Origin: Nitrospinaceae bacterium
GTDB lineage: Bacteria > Nitrospinota > Nitrospinia > Nitrospinales > VA-1
DNA length: 40,546 bases
Assembly: GCA_029261475.1 (NCBI GenBank)
Contig: JAJDBG010000080.1
Location: forward strand, 1-40,546
Reading direction: 5' to 3'
Shown: positions 16,891 through 25,270 of the stretch, one piece after another
Layout: each line of letters begins with the position of its first letter
Numbering within the stretch: the first letter of the stretch is position 1
Program-made: the position numbers and the translations under genes
The notes under the pieces: generated by a model
Seen by the model: only the letters and a program-made list of their open reading frames with translations
Told to the model about the DNA's origin: nothing
The model's database searches: none

Positions 16891-16929
16891 CCTTTCGGTC
16901 TGTCCGCGCAAAAACCCTCCATACCGCCA

Positions 16930-18123
16930 GTGACTTTTTTCATCAATCCCGCGTTTTGGATCGTCGCCGTTGTCGTCTACATCCTGCTTTCCATTGAGAC
17001 CTCGCACAAAGCCAGTCTTCGCTTTGGATTCATCAATCTATTCGCCCTAAACGTTTTGTTGGGATGGAAAATCGCTCTGGCCGCCTTGCTCGCAGTCGCC
17101 CTGTTCTGGGCAACGATCTCGTTCACTCTGAAATATTGCAACCCGCAAAATCGAAACAGGTCTCTTGCTGGATTTTCAATTCTCACCATCGTGACGGTTC
17201 TGTTTCTATTTCACAAAATGAACTTGCAAGGTTCGGACTGGATCAAAACTATCCAGGCAATCGCTCCCTGGATGCGCGCCGACCTGTTTCTCACTTTTCT
17301 GGCAGGGCTTTCATTTTCTTATATTTTTGTCAGATGCGCCGATGCTCTGCATTGCGTATTCTGGAAAAATTGCCCCTTGATGAACCCGCTTTCCTTATTC
17401 GGCTATCTGTTGCCCTTTCATATGCTCCTCTCCGGCCCAGTCAATGCCTACGAAGAACATTTGGCAATGGACCAGACGACCTCAGAAAATGAACCCATGC
17501 TCGATCGGGTTCTCCTGATTTTAAACGCGATAACCACAGGTTTGTTCTACAAATTTGTTGTGGCCGAGAGCTTGAGAATTTACTTTTATGGATCAAATAG
17601 CGAGATGATCGTTTCAGGGTGGAGCGATTCGGCTATTCTAGCTGTTTATATTTTTTTCGACTTCGCTGGATATTCCAGAGTCGCTCGGGGGCTTGGTCTG
17701 TTGTATCGCGTGCCCACCCCTGAAAATTTTTCGGCACCCTTTTTGGCCGTATCTGTCACCGACTTCTGGACCCGCTGGCATATGTCCATGGGACAATTTG
17801 TCCGAAGAAATTTATTCACTCCCATCCAATTGAATCTCGTGCGTGCGGTGGGAATTAAAAATGCCGGTTGGGTCAGCCTCGCCACCATGGTCGTGTCCTT
17901 TGGCTTTGTGGGCTTGTGGCATCGCATCAGCTTGACTTGGGTGCTATGGGGCGTCGCCATGGGACTGCTCATGACAATCGAAAAACACATACAGACATTC
18001 GCTATGCGCAAAGGCTGGAGTCGATCGCCCTGGGTCCAAAACACCCTGCCCTGGATAGGCCCCATTTATGCCAACGCTGTGCTGATCGCCAGTGTCCGGT
18101 TTGTCGCTGAGGAGATTTTTTAA
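16930..18123 (+). CDS. Short MBOAT O-acyltransferase (DltB-like architecture)
   Basis: A 397-aa polytopic membrane protein with about ten hydrophobic segments. MBOAT signatures are FDFAGYSRVARGLG, FWTRWHMSMGQFVRR (H284) and FVGLWHRISLTWVLWG with catalytic H331. It is closer in length to DltB (~400 aa) than to AlgI-type enzymes (~490-520 aa). Its C terminus (VRFVAEEIF) lacks the F-I-Y-x-x-F tail present on the other MBOAT in this window. The start is a GTG 39 bases after the carrier gene. Expected role: take the acyl group from the carrier at the cytoplasmic face and pass it across the membrane. Confidence 0.9.
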   Translation: MTFFINPAFWIVAVVVYILLSIETSHKASLRFGFINLFALNVLLGWKIALAALLAVALFWATISFTLKYCNPQNRNRSLAGFSILTIVTVLFLFHKMNLQGSDWIKTIQAIAPWMRADLFLTFLAGLSFSYIFVRCADALHCVFWKNCPLMNPLSLFGYLLPFHMLLSGPVNAYEEHLAMDQTTSENEPMLDRVLLILNAITTGLFYKFVVAESLRIYFYGSNSEMIVSGWSDSAILAVYIFFDFAGYSRVARGLGLLYRVPTPENFSAPFLAVSVTDFWTRWHMSMGQFVRRNLFTPIQLNLVRAVGIKNAGWVSLATMVVSFGFVGLWHRISLTWVLWGVAMGLLMTIEKHIQTFAMRKGWSRSPWVQNTLPWIGPIYANAVLIASVRFVAEEIF

Positions 18124-18275
18124 TGAACGAAGAACGTTTCTTTTACATCAAACTAAAAACGCCGCTTTCCATTTGGCAAACGACGGGGATACTCAGTTGG
18201 ATTTTGATCAAACTGACTCTGATCGCATCCATGATTCATCAATCCGCAGGGGAATTCATCTATGCCGGATTCTAA
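18123..18275 (+). CDS. DltX-like 50-aa membrane peptide with C-terminal FIYAGF
   Basis: A 50-codon gene. Its ATG shares a base with the MBOAT stop (TAATG), it has a strong GAGGAG ribosome-binding site eight bases upstream, and its stop lies 14 bases inside the next gene. The peptide has a charged N terminus (MNEERFFYIKLK), one membrane helix (~21-39) and ends SAG-E44-F45-I46-Y47-A48-G49-F50. DltX, the small protein between loader and DltB in dlt operons, has the same size, topology and an F-x-Y-x-x-F ending whose Tyr is thought to carry the acyl group. The second MBOAT here ends EFIYLQF. I infer an acyl-relay peptide. Too short for most gene finders. Confidence 0.82.
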   Translation: MNEERFFYIKLKTPLSIWQTTGILSWILIKLTLIASMIHQSAGEFIYAGF

Positions 18276-19389
18276 ACCCGAACAGGGAAGCAAGATAGTC
18301 AATGTCACCATCGTCCTCAGTGTAGTTATCGCCTATGCGGTGATCGCTTACGCTGTCGATAAATTTTCTGGCACGGCAGGTCCTGGACAATGGCTGAATA
18401 AGAAAAAAATCATGCAAGATCATCGCGCCGAACTTCGCGAAAAAGTTGATCGCGATCCCCATTTCAAAAACCTCGACCGCGAGGCTTATATTAAGGAAAT
18501 GGAACAAATCATCACGATGAAACACAAGCGGAATCTTGGCAACTGGGTGTCCTACAAATCTTTCACACCCAACGTTTCCGGCCAATTCGTTCGCACCAAT
18601 GATTTCGGTATGCGTTCCTCACTTAGCTTGCGTGAAATGGCAGAAAAAGCGCGTAGCAACAAAAAAAACGGTATTCGCAACGTCCTTCTTCTAGGTGGCT
18701 CCGTCGCCTTTGGTTACGGCTCGACCGACAATCAAAAAACAATTTCCGGGTTCATGAATGAAATTTTGAGGGAAGAAAAATACGAAGTTTTTAATCTCGC
18801 GCAAGGTGGCTTCAATAGCTACATGGATCTGTTTAGTTTGAGTGCTATAGGCTGGCAATTGGAACCCGATGTCATCATCGCTATGGAAGGTTACGCCGAT
18901 CTGTACCATCTGGGCTATGAGTCTAAAGGTGGGAACCTTGCCTGGGGATTGTGGAGCGGGATAGAGCAAGATAAAAATCCGGAATTTGCACTCGATTTTC
19001 AATACCACAATCTGGAAGCGATCTGCAAGCTGGGCGCAGGACCGGAACGACAGGTTATTTTAGCTTTGCAACCTTTGAGCGGATTCGAAAATGACAGCAA
19101 GATCGAAAACGATAAGATAAAAAAAATGTGGGATTATTATCCCAAAATTCGCGCATTGTTTGCGAGTGTGTCCCAAAACAACAATGCGCAGTTTGCCGAT
19201 TTATCCACTCTATTCAAAGCTGAAAGCGGTGCCGATATCAACTTTTTCGACAAAGCCCATCTCACGGTTACCGGACAAAAGAAAGTGGCACAAGCTCTTG
19301 CAACAGCGGTGCTAAATGCGGGTGCCTTGGCCTCTCCCGAAAATCCTTATATCAGGCGACAAAAAATAATCGCTGATATTGCAAAATAA
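18262..19389 (+). CDS. Membrane-anchored SGNH/GDSL-like acyltransferase or esterase (DltD-like position)
   Basis: A 375-aa protein with a single N-terminal membrane helix (~13-32) and an extracytoplasmic SGNH domain. Block I is GGSVAFG with nucleophile S147, block II is NLAQGGFNS, block III is EGYADL and block V is D330-K-A-H333. AGGGGAA precedes the ATG. In Dlt and alginate systems an SGNH protein (DltD, AlgJ/AlgX) receives or helps deliver the acyl group to the polymer outside the membrane. It overlaps the 50-aa gene and ends the cassette, seven bases from the convergent GT9 gene. Confidence 0.88.
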   Translation: MPDSKPEQGSKIVNVTIVLSVVIAYAVIAYAVDKFSGTAGPGQWLNKKKIMQDHRAELREKVDRDPHFKNLDREAYIKEMEQIITMKHKRNLGNWVSYKSFTPNVSGQFVRTNDFGMRSSLSLREMAEKARSNKKNGIRNVLLLGGSVAFGYGSTDNQKTISGFMNEILREEKYEVFNLAQGGFNSYMDLFSLSAIGWQLEPDVIIAMEGYADLYHLGYESKGGNLAWGLWSGIEQDKNPEFALDFQYHNLEAICKLGAGPERQVILALQPLSGFENDSKIENDKIKKMWDYYPKIRALFASVSQNNNAQFADLSTLFKAESGADINFFDKAHLTVTGQKKVAQALATAVLNAGALASPENPYIRRQKIIADIAK

Positions 19390-19396
19390 AACACGA

Positions 19397-20389
19397 CTAT
19401 TTTTTGCAGATGAAACTTGCGACAGTCGCCCAAACGTCTTCGACGCTGATAGGGTCGAAGTAGTTCATATCAGGCGGTCGAGTATCGCAGAGCGGCACGC
19501 CATCTTGCGTAGAACTTAGGACTGAGCAAAGTGAAGGGTCGATTTCAAAGGGACCGGACTCAGCAGGGCGAGTCGGACCAAACAGCGCAACCATTGGAGT
19601 TTTCAGTGCCAGCCCGATGTGCATGGGACCAGTATCCGTAGTCACCATGAGGCTCGCCCTGTCAATGAGCGCAGAGTTTGCACGAAGAGAACGGTCATAC
19701 ACCGCACAGACTCGTTCCGGGAATTGAGCTGAAACTTCTTCTATAATTTTTCCTTCGGCAGGCCCTCCACCAAGGACAACGGCATTCTGGCTTTCCTTCA
19801 GTATTCTCCGAGTCAAATCGGCGAATCGTTCCGATGGCCAACGCTTATGCGATAAAGACGCTCCCATGTTGACATAAACAAAAGGCTCGTCTCCGATTCC
19901 TTTCTGGCTTAGAAAATCCTGTGCTGACCGTCTATCTTCTTCGTTTAGAAAAATTTCCATCCCACTTCCATCAGCAGGAACGCCTATTTTTTTGAGCAAT
20001 TCCAAACGACGATAGATGCCGTGTGCGGTGCCTGTGAAGCGGAGAGTTTTTTCAGATTCAATCCACGGGAATTCCTGATGCGCCCAAAATTCAGGGCATC
20101 TCAAAAAAGGAATCATTCGCCGGAAATCTTTATTGACGTGAAACAGCAATCCACAATCATAAACGCGGCCCAGGAGGCGAAGAGCAAGAACAAGCTGGCT
20201 CGACCAACGGGATTCGTATGCATAAATATTCTGGATATGAGGATTGCCATCGAACAGGGTCTTCCAGGAAGACTGAACGAGAAGATCGATCTCGACTTCG
20301 GGATGCGCCTTTTTCAAGGCTCGAATGGCGGGGGTTCCCCAAAGGGCATCACCCATTCCGGTGGTGCAAACAACCAGAATTCTTTTCAT
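19397..20389 (-). CDS. Glycosyltransferase family 9 (heptosyltransferase-like)
   Basis: A 330-aa GT-B enzyme with the GT9 N-terminal signature RILVVCTTGMGDALWGTPAIRALKK and the C-terminal donor motif TTDTGPMHIGLALKTPMVALFGPT. This family includes WaaC/WaaF heptosyltransferases and related enzymes that act on lipopolysaccharide core or surface glycans. It closes a minus-strand transcription unit that begins at 25129, 26 bases after the radical SAM gene. Donor sugar unknown. Confidence 0.92.
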   Translation of the reverse strand: MKRILVVCTTGMGDALWGTPAIRALKKAHPEVEIDLLVQSSWKTLFDGNPHIQNIYAYESRWSSQLVLALRLLGRVYDCGLLFHVNKDFRRMIPFLRCPEFWAHQEFPWIESEKTLRFTGTAHGIYRRLELLKKIGVPADGSGMEIFLNEEDRRSAQDFLSQKGIGDEPFVYVNMGASLSHKRWPSERFADLTRRILKESQNAVVLGGGPAEGKIIEEVSAQFPERVCAVYDRSLRANSALIDRASLMVTTDTGPMHIGLALKTPMVALFGPTRPAESGPFEIDPSLCSVLSSTQDGVPLCDTRPPDMNYFDPISVEDVWATVASFICKK

Positions 20390-20415
20390 GGAGTATTATC
20401 GTTATTCGATGTGCT

Positions 20416-21411
20416 TTAAGGAGTGTAGTACCCGTTGGCTTTACAGATATGACAAATGGTCTCTACGTCGTTCTCCTGCCCCAATAGTTCCTTGCGGGCA
20501 GAGATGTATTTGGGTCCGTTCCAGATATCGTCAAACTCTTGCTCCAACACGTTCCCCATCCGATATTTTTCTTCTGTCACCACACAGCCGCAGGGAAATA
20601 CATCACCGTTCCAGTTGACGAAGGTTTCCATCCATGGTCGCTTGCAAAAAGTGATCGGATTTTTCTGAGTCTTCTTTTCTAGATCGTAGGGATTGTATTC
20701 CGGTGTTTGAGGAATCCAATCTGCGTCCTTCTCAATGTTGTCTGCCGTCTTTCCCAGAATATCGTCTTTTAAATTAGTCCGCATGACGCTGAAAGTGATA
20801 TCAACGCCTATTTCTTCGGCCATTTTCCGGGCAAGGTCCATTTGATGTTCATTTTGTTTCATCACCAGAAAATTCCAAACCAGACGCAGGGAGGTGCCTT
20901 GTCTTTTGACCTCGGCCACAATTTTTCGCATATTGTCAAACACCGCATCGATGTCTCCACCCACCCGATATTTTTCGTAAACTTCCTGAGTCGCCCCATC
21001 TACTGAAACGATGAGCTTGTCTAGCCCCGACCCTGCCAGAGCAACGGCTTGTTCGTCGGTCACATTGTTCAAATGAGAACTGGTGATCGTGCGTATTTTG
21101 TTTTCATTCGCAGTGTAGGCCGCCATCTCGGGAAGAGACTTGTTCAGCAAAGGTTCGCCCCAGCTGTAGAGGTTGACCGACTGCAACCATTTGGACATTT
21201 TATCGACCACCAGCTTGAACTGATCCAATCGCATGGTTCCGCGGTCTACAGAAGTGTCACCCAGTCCCGTTGGGCAAAGAGGACATTTTAAGTTGCAATG
21301 ATTTGTTGGATCAAGAGCCAACATCTTGGGCATGGACGACAATTTTGAAATGCCCATGCGGTAGGCAAATTTTATTTTTAAACGATTGATTCTTCGACGA
21401 ATATCTAACAT
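20416..21411 (-). CDS. Radical SAM/SPASM domain protein
   Basis: A 331-aa protein. The radical SAM iron-sulfur cluster motif is C39-x3-C43-x2-C46 (HCNLKCPLC). A SWGEP motif and the SVDGA strand follow. A C-terminal SPASM-type cysteine set (FCKRPW, PCGCVV, ICHICK) would hold auxiliary clusters. Such enzymes modify peptides, sugars or alcohols; many unassigned members lie in polysaccharide loci. It is flanked by GT9 genes three bases upstream and 26 bases downstream, and no precursor-peptide gene is visible. A sugar or glycan-linked substrate is therefore more likely, by inference. Confidence 0.9.
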   Translation of the reverse strand: MLDIRRRINRLKIKFAYRMGISKLSSMPKMLALDPTNHCNLKCPLCPTGLGDTSVDRGTMRLDQFKLVVDKMSKWLQSVNLYSWGEPLLNKSLPEMAAYTANENKIRTITSSHLNNVTDEQAVALAGSGLDKLIVSVDGATQEVYEKYRVGGDIDAVFDNMRKIVAEVKRQGTSLRLVWNFLVMKQNEHQMDLARKMAEEIGVDITFSVMRTNLKDDILGKTADNIEKDADWIPQTPEYNPYDLEKKTQKNPITFCKRPWMETFVNWNGDVFPCGCVVTEEKYRMGNVLEQEFDDIWNGPKYISARKELLGQENDVETICHICKANGYYTP

Positions 21412-21414
21412 GGA

Positions 21415-22311
21415 TTACAAATATCCTTGGACTTTTTCAAAAACTTCTTCAACAGAAATATTCTCGGGTGAAGCAAACGGTTCACCAGAAACCACCTCTG
21501 CGAAAGGGGATAATGGGCCACAGCACACAACTGGATAGCCAATATGAATGGCAACCATTTTAACATCAAAACCTGCCGCAATATGCGTCAAACCATTGTC
21601 GAGACCAATATATAAATCAGCTCTTCGAATGATATCTGCAGAAGGTCTCAGAGGAAAACCACCTGCATCAATTGTATCATTGAATGTATGTGGATTGTCT
21701 TTGGATGCAAAATTCACGATTTTAACATCACGAAACGCGCGTATTTTTTTAATCAAAGCATTGAAACGATCCGCAGGCCATTCCTTCATGTCCTTTTTTG
21801 ATCGTGCTTCCGGCGAAAGGACTATGAGAAAATCATCTTCCTTTACACCTTGTTCCTGCAAAAATTTTTCGGCCGCCACGCTGTCCTCAGGATCAAGCGA
21901 AATAAGAGGACGGCGTCGGGTCAAGGTCACGCCGCATTTTTCCTCGTAAATTTCCATGAGGTGCTTGCCAGCCTTCCACCAATCCCGATCGGGGTTGTCC
22001 AATAAGAGAACCCAGTCGTGGTCTTTCAACTTTTGTCTCTCAATTTTTTTTCGCTGGCGCGGTTTCCAAACATTGTATGACAACCCGGTCTCAAAGGAAT
22101 CTACAGAAGGATGGCCACGAATGGCATCATAAAAAATACCATCACCGACTCCAAAGTGAATCTTCGCAGAGGGATATTTCTCCTTGAGGGCCACAACCGA
22201 AGGCGCGGCAAGCACAAGGTCGCCGACACCACCGATCAAACCAATGAATATCGAACGCGGATTCTCTGGGCAAATGTTGGGTCCAAAAATGCGGTTCCAC
22301 AGATTTATCAT
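21415..22311 (-). CDS. Glycosyltransferase family 9
   Basis: A 298-aa GT9 protein. The N-terminal IFIGLIGGVGDLVLAAPSVVALKEKYP is the GT9 nucleating loop, and LYIGLDNGLTHIAAGFDVKMVAIHIGYP is the donor-binding region. The C-terminal Cys-rich loop is reduced to VVCCGP. It follows the GT2/GT9 fusion gene by 74 bases and is nearly fused to the radical SAM gene (3-base gap). Sugar specificity unknown. Confidence 0.88.
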   Translation of the reverse strand: MINLWNRIFGPNICPENPRSIFIGLIGGVGDLVLAAPSVVALKEKYPSAKIHFGVGDGIFYDAIRGHPSVDSFETGLSYNVWKPRQRKKIERQKLKDHDWVLLLDNPDRDWWKAGKHLMEIYEEKCGVTLTRRRPLISLDPEDSVAAEKFLQEQGVKEDDFLIVLSPEARSKKDMKEWPADRFNALIKKIRAFRDVKIVNFASKDNPHTFNDTIDAGGFPLRPSADIIRRADLYIGLDNGLTHIAAGFDVKMVAIHIGYPVVCCGPLSPFAEVVSGEPFASPENISVEEVFEKVQGYL

Positions 22312-22385
22312 AAAACTTAAAGGCCAAAAAGGGAGTTGGTCAAGATGAGGTTGGACTGAAAAGGGTCGTTCAATTCAAGGAAGCA

Positions 22386-24176
22386 CTATTCTAACATTTT
22401 CAGACATTTTTGAAAAACTTCTTCGGGATCAAAATCCATGCAAATGCGATCGGCACAAAATGTCAAACCACACTCCCTACAATCAACGTCTTTGTAAAAA
22501 ACATATTGTTTGTCGACTTTTTCATCGTAGGGTCGAAAAATCTCTCGCACTGCCTGGCTGAATAAAACAATGGACGGTATGCCAAAAGCCGCTGAAATGT
22601 GACTTGGCGAAGAATCGTTATCCACCACAAGGTTTGCGAAATGGACAAGGGCCATCATCTGCCGGACGGTCGTTTCATGAATGATCTGTAATTTTGGGGA
22701 ATGCTCTAGCAAAACGCTCGCCTTGGGAAACTCGGCGGGCGAACAGATGACTGCGACTTGAATGTCTTCCTGCCCTTCCAGCTTTTTTATCAATTCCGCA
22801 AACTTCTCCATTCCCCATGCGCGGATATCTACCGCGGCAGTTGGGTGGATCACAACCAGCTTCTTTTTCAAATCAAACCCGCGACGGGTCAATTCTCGTC
22901 TGGCCCAGTCGATTTCATCCTCTGTCAGAAATATTTCAGGGTGACAGGATTCTATCTCGATACCCAAGGCACGCAAACAATCCAAATCGCGTTGGGCTGA
23001 CGAACGATAATGCTCGAACTGTGGAACAAGCACGTTGTAATTTTTATTACGGCCAATGTAATGATTGTTGAGTTTGTGAGGCGCGTTCAACTTCCCCAAA
23101 ATACGCGTCGATAATCCACCACTGTGTGTATTGATAACCAAATCAAAATTTTCCTGATTCAATCGCTGAACCAGTTCATTCTCCTCACTGGTAGAAGGAC
23201 TTTTTGATAACCCGTGTATTTTGTCGATGTGCGGATTGTTTTCAAAAACAGATTTAGAGTAATCATAGGTCAAGGCAGAAATATCGACCTGCGGTGCTGA
23301 CTTTTTAAGGTTTGAGAAAATTGGCGAGAGCAAAACATTGTCTCCAATGTCGCGCATCTTTATGATCAATATTCTTTTTAAAGACCCAATATCCTGTTTG
23401 ATCCACTGCCCTCGACGAAGGTATTTTTCGTGGTATTGCAGATAACCACCAAAGGCGGCAGACAGCTCCGCGACGGTCCAGACAGCACCTTCAAAACCTT
23501 CCTTGAAGCTTTTTTGTTTAACAACAGCGTCAAACAAAGTCTTTGTCAAATCAGGTAGTAGTTCACACAGCATACCCAGTGTCGATTTGTTTTTAAGAGA
23601 TGGGGCCATGCGTTCGGCATGTTCTTGTGCCTTACGATTCCAATCAGACCAGGCATCCTCTAAGGTCTCGGCTCCATAGTGAATCAGCTCACCTTCGAAT
23701 TTTCTTTTTTCTACAGTAAGTTCCAGCAGACCAATGTGCAACTGAGGCTGATAGACAAGAGCGGATTGAGGTTCGCGGCGCGATTCCAATGCCCGCTTCA
23801 ATCGCTTTTGCAGGTAAACAGTCGTTCGTGGTAAAGGATACTGAAGCGAATGAGAGGGTATCGTTTGAATGGTTTCTAATATAGTTTTACGCAAAAGCCC
23901 CGTCACAATCTCATTGGAGCGAATAAAAATTGTCCAGTGACTTTTGGCAGATTGCAGGCCAGCTTTCCAGAGAGAAAGTGTATCGCCTCTCGGTCTATCT
24001 ATGACTACAAATTGGGCACCCACTTTTTCAACTTCGGCGCGCACAGAGAGACTCTCTGCCCCCGACACCACACAGATGGATGGAAGCCAGCGCAAAGCCT
24101 GTAGACATTGCGTGAGTTGTTTTCCGTCGCCTGTCAAGGCGACGATAGCCGTCAATGACGAAATGGGAGAATTCAT
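22386..24176 (-). CDS. Fusion protein: degenerate GT2-like domain plus GT9 glycosyltransferase
   Basis: A 596-aa protein. Residues ~8-110 follow the fold pattern of WaaE/KdtX-type GT2 domains (TAIVALTGDGKQLTQCLQALRW) but lack the usual D-x-D: the region where LDADE is expected reads IRSNE. A helical linker (~170-265) leads to a complete GT9 domain from ILIIKMRDIGDNVLLSPI (~268) to NLVVDNDSSPSHISAAFGIPSIVLFS, ending in a Cys-rich tail (CRECGLTFCADRICMD). The GT9 half is probably active. The GT2 half may be a binding or scaffolding domain, or use altered metal binding. It overlaps the methyltransferase gene (ATGA). Confidence 0.85.
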   Translation of the reverse strand: MNSPISSLTAIVALTGDGKQLTQCLQALRWLPSICVVSGAESLSVRAEVEKVGAQFVVIDRPRGDTLSLWKAGLQSAKSHWTIFIRSNEIVTGLLRKTILETIQTIPSHSLQYPLPRTTVYLQKRLKRALESRREPQSALVYQPQLHIGLLELTVEKRKFEGELIHYGAETLEDAWSDWNRKAQEHAERMAPSLKNKSTLGMLCELLPDLTKTLFDAVVKQKSFKEGFEGAVWTVAELSAAFGGYLQYHEKYLRRGQWIKQDIGSLKRILIIKMRDIGDNVLLSPIFSNLKKSAPQVDISALTYDYSKSVFENNPHIDKIHGLSKSPSTSEENELVQRLNQENFDLVINTHSGGLSTRILGKLNAPHKLNNHYIGRNKNYNVLVPQFEHYRSSAQRDLDCLRALGIEIESCHPEIFLTEDEIDWARRELTRRGFDLKKKLVVIHPTAAVDIRAWGMEKFAELIKKLEGQEDIQVAVICSPAEFPKASVLLEHSPKLQIIHETTVRQMMALVHFANLVVDNDSSPSHISAAFGIPSIVLFSQAVREIFRPYDEKVDKQYVFYKDVDCRECGLTFCADRICMDFDPEEVFQKCLKMLE

Positions 24177-25129
24177 CGTCCTTCGGGAGACCCTGTTTTT
24201 TTCGCGAGAATCAGCAGGTTGAAACCGTAACCCGCTAGATCCAACAGCGGATTCACGTAAGTTATTGGGTTGAAGAAATTTTTCAAATCTCTTTTGAAAG
24301 CAAATCCAATTCGCCCGCCGAGCGACTCGGGTTTGCTACGCTTCTCAAAGGTCAGAGCTTCTTGTGGAAGCAACAAACCCTTTTTCGTCTTCGTTGTTTT
24401 TGCGTGAACAATTTCAAAACCAGCCTGCTTCAACAAGCGACCCAATGTCTCTTCAGAAAAGAAATACAGGTGTTGACCTGGACCGTAACCCGTCCATCGC
24501 CCTTTCAAAAAGACCGCGTTGCGTGTATTGGGTGTCCATAGCGCGATGACACCATTTGGTTTTAAGACGGCATTGATTTCTTTGAGAAACGCAAGTGGAT
24601 GAGGAAGATGTTCGATCAGATCCCACAGGGTAACAACAGAAAATGATTCTGGAGGGAAATTTGCATCCTCCAATCTAGCGCATTGAACCGCATCGAGTTG
24701 CAACTCCTCTCGGGCCAGAATTTCATACTCTGGAAGCAAATCAACCCCACGCGCGTTCCATCCTCGTTCCAAAGCATATTTCACGAAAAAACCAGCACCG
24801 CAACCCACGTCGAGCAAATTTCCCTTATCTGATGCAAATCGTTCGATCAGGTTCATCCGTCCACGATAAATTTTTTCATAAGACCCCGCCCGACGCTTAC
24901 GTTCATTAAAGTATTCCCGATAATAAGGCAGGCCATTTTGTGCTCCTGTCATTTCATCCCCATGAACTTTATCAATCGTTTCCTCATCCAGCATGGGATG
25001 AACAAACTGAAGCCCACAATTTTCGCAGGCGACTACAGAGGTATCTTTCCGATCACAAATTTTTGAAAATTGCACAGAACCGCAAGATTCGCAGGAGTCT
25101 TTTTTTTCAGAAACAGGGGAAAGAGACAT
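24173..25129 (-). CDS. SAM-dependent methyltransferase with N-terminal zinc ribbon
   Basis: About 318 aa from the ATG at 25127-25129; an upstream TTG frame adds a non-conserved 35-aa leader. It starts with a four-Cys zinc ribbon (CESCG, then CENCG) and then the class I motif LLDVGCGAGFFVKYA, with WDLIEHLPHPLAFLKEI and a GYGPGQHLYFFS segment. This arrangement is common in surface-polysaccharide loci (Methyltransf_23-like), where substrates are sugars or glycan-linked acyl groups. First gene of the minus-strand unit, overlapping the fusion gene by four bases and divergent from a GT4 gene. Confidence 0.88.
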   Translation of the reverse strand: MSLSPVSEKKDSCESCGSVQFSKICDRKDTSVVACENCGLQFVHPMLDEETIDKVHGDEMTGAQNGLPYYREYFNERKRRAGSYEKIYRGRMNLIERFASDKGNLLDVGCGAGFFVKYALERGWNARGVDLLPEYEILAREELQLDAVQCARLEDANFPPESFSVVTLWDLIEHLPHPLAFLKEINAVLKPNGVIALWTPNTRNAVFLKGRWTGYGPGQHLYFFSEETLGRLLKQAGFEIVHAKTTKTKKGLLLPQEALTFEKRSKPESLGGRIGFAFKRDLKNFFNPITYVNPLLDLAGYGFNLLILAKKTGSPEGR

Positions 25130-25270
25130 GATAAAAGTTGATGGCAATATACAGGGAAATAGCGGTGCCATTGAACGGCAAAGGCGGTTAGTGACTCTAT
25201 TACCCGGATATGCTAGATTAATTTTCGTTTGCAATCAACCATCATAATTCCCCTGAGCGAGAATTTTATT

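Noticed and set aside
25130-25234. 35-residue N-terminal extension of the zinc-ribbon methyltransferase
   Set aside because: The extension starts at TTG and overlaps the divergent GT4 start; the ATG at 25127-25129 lies just before the conserved Cys ribbon.
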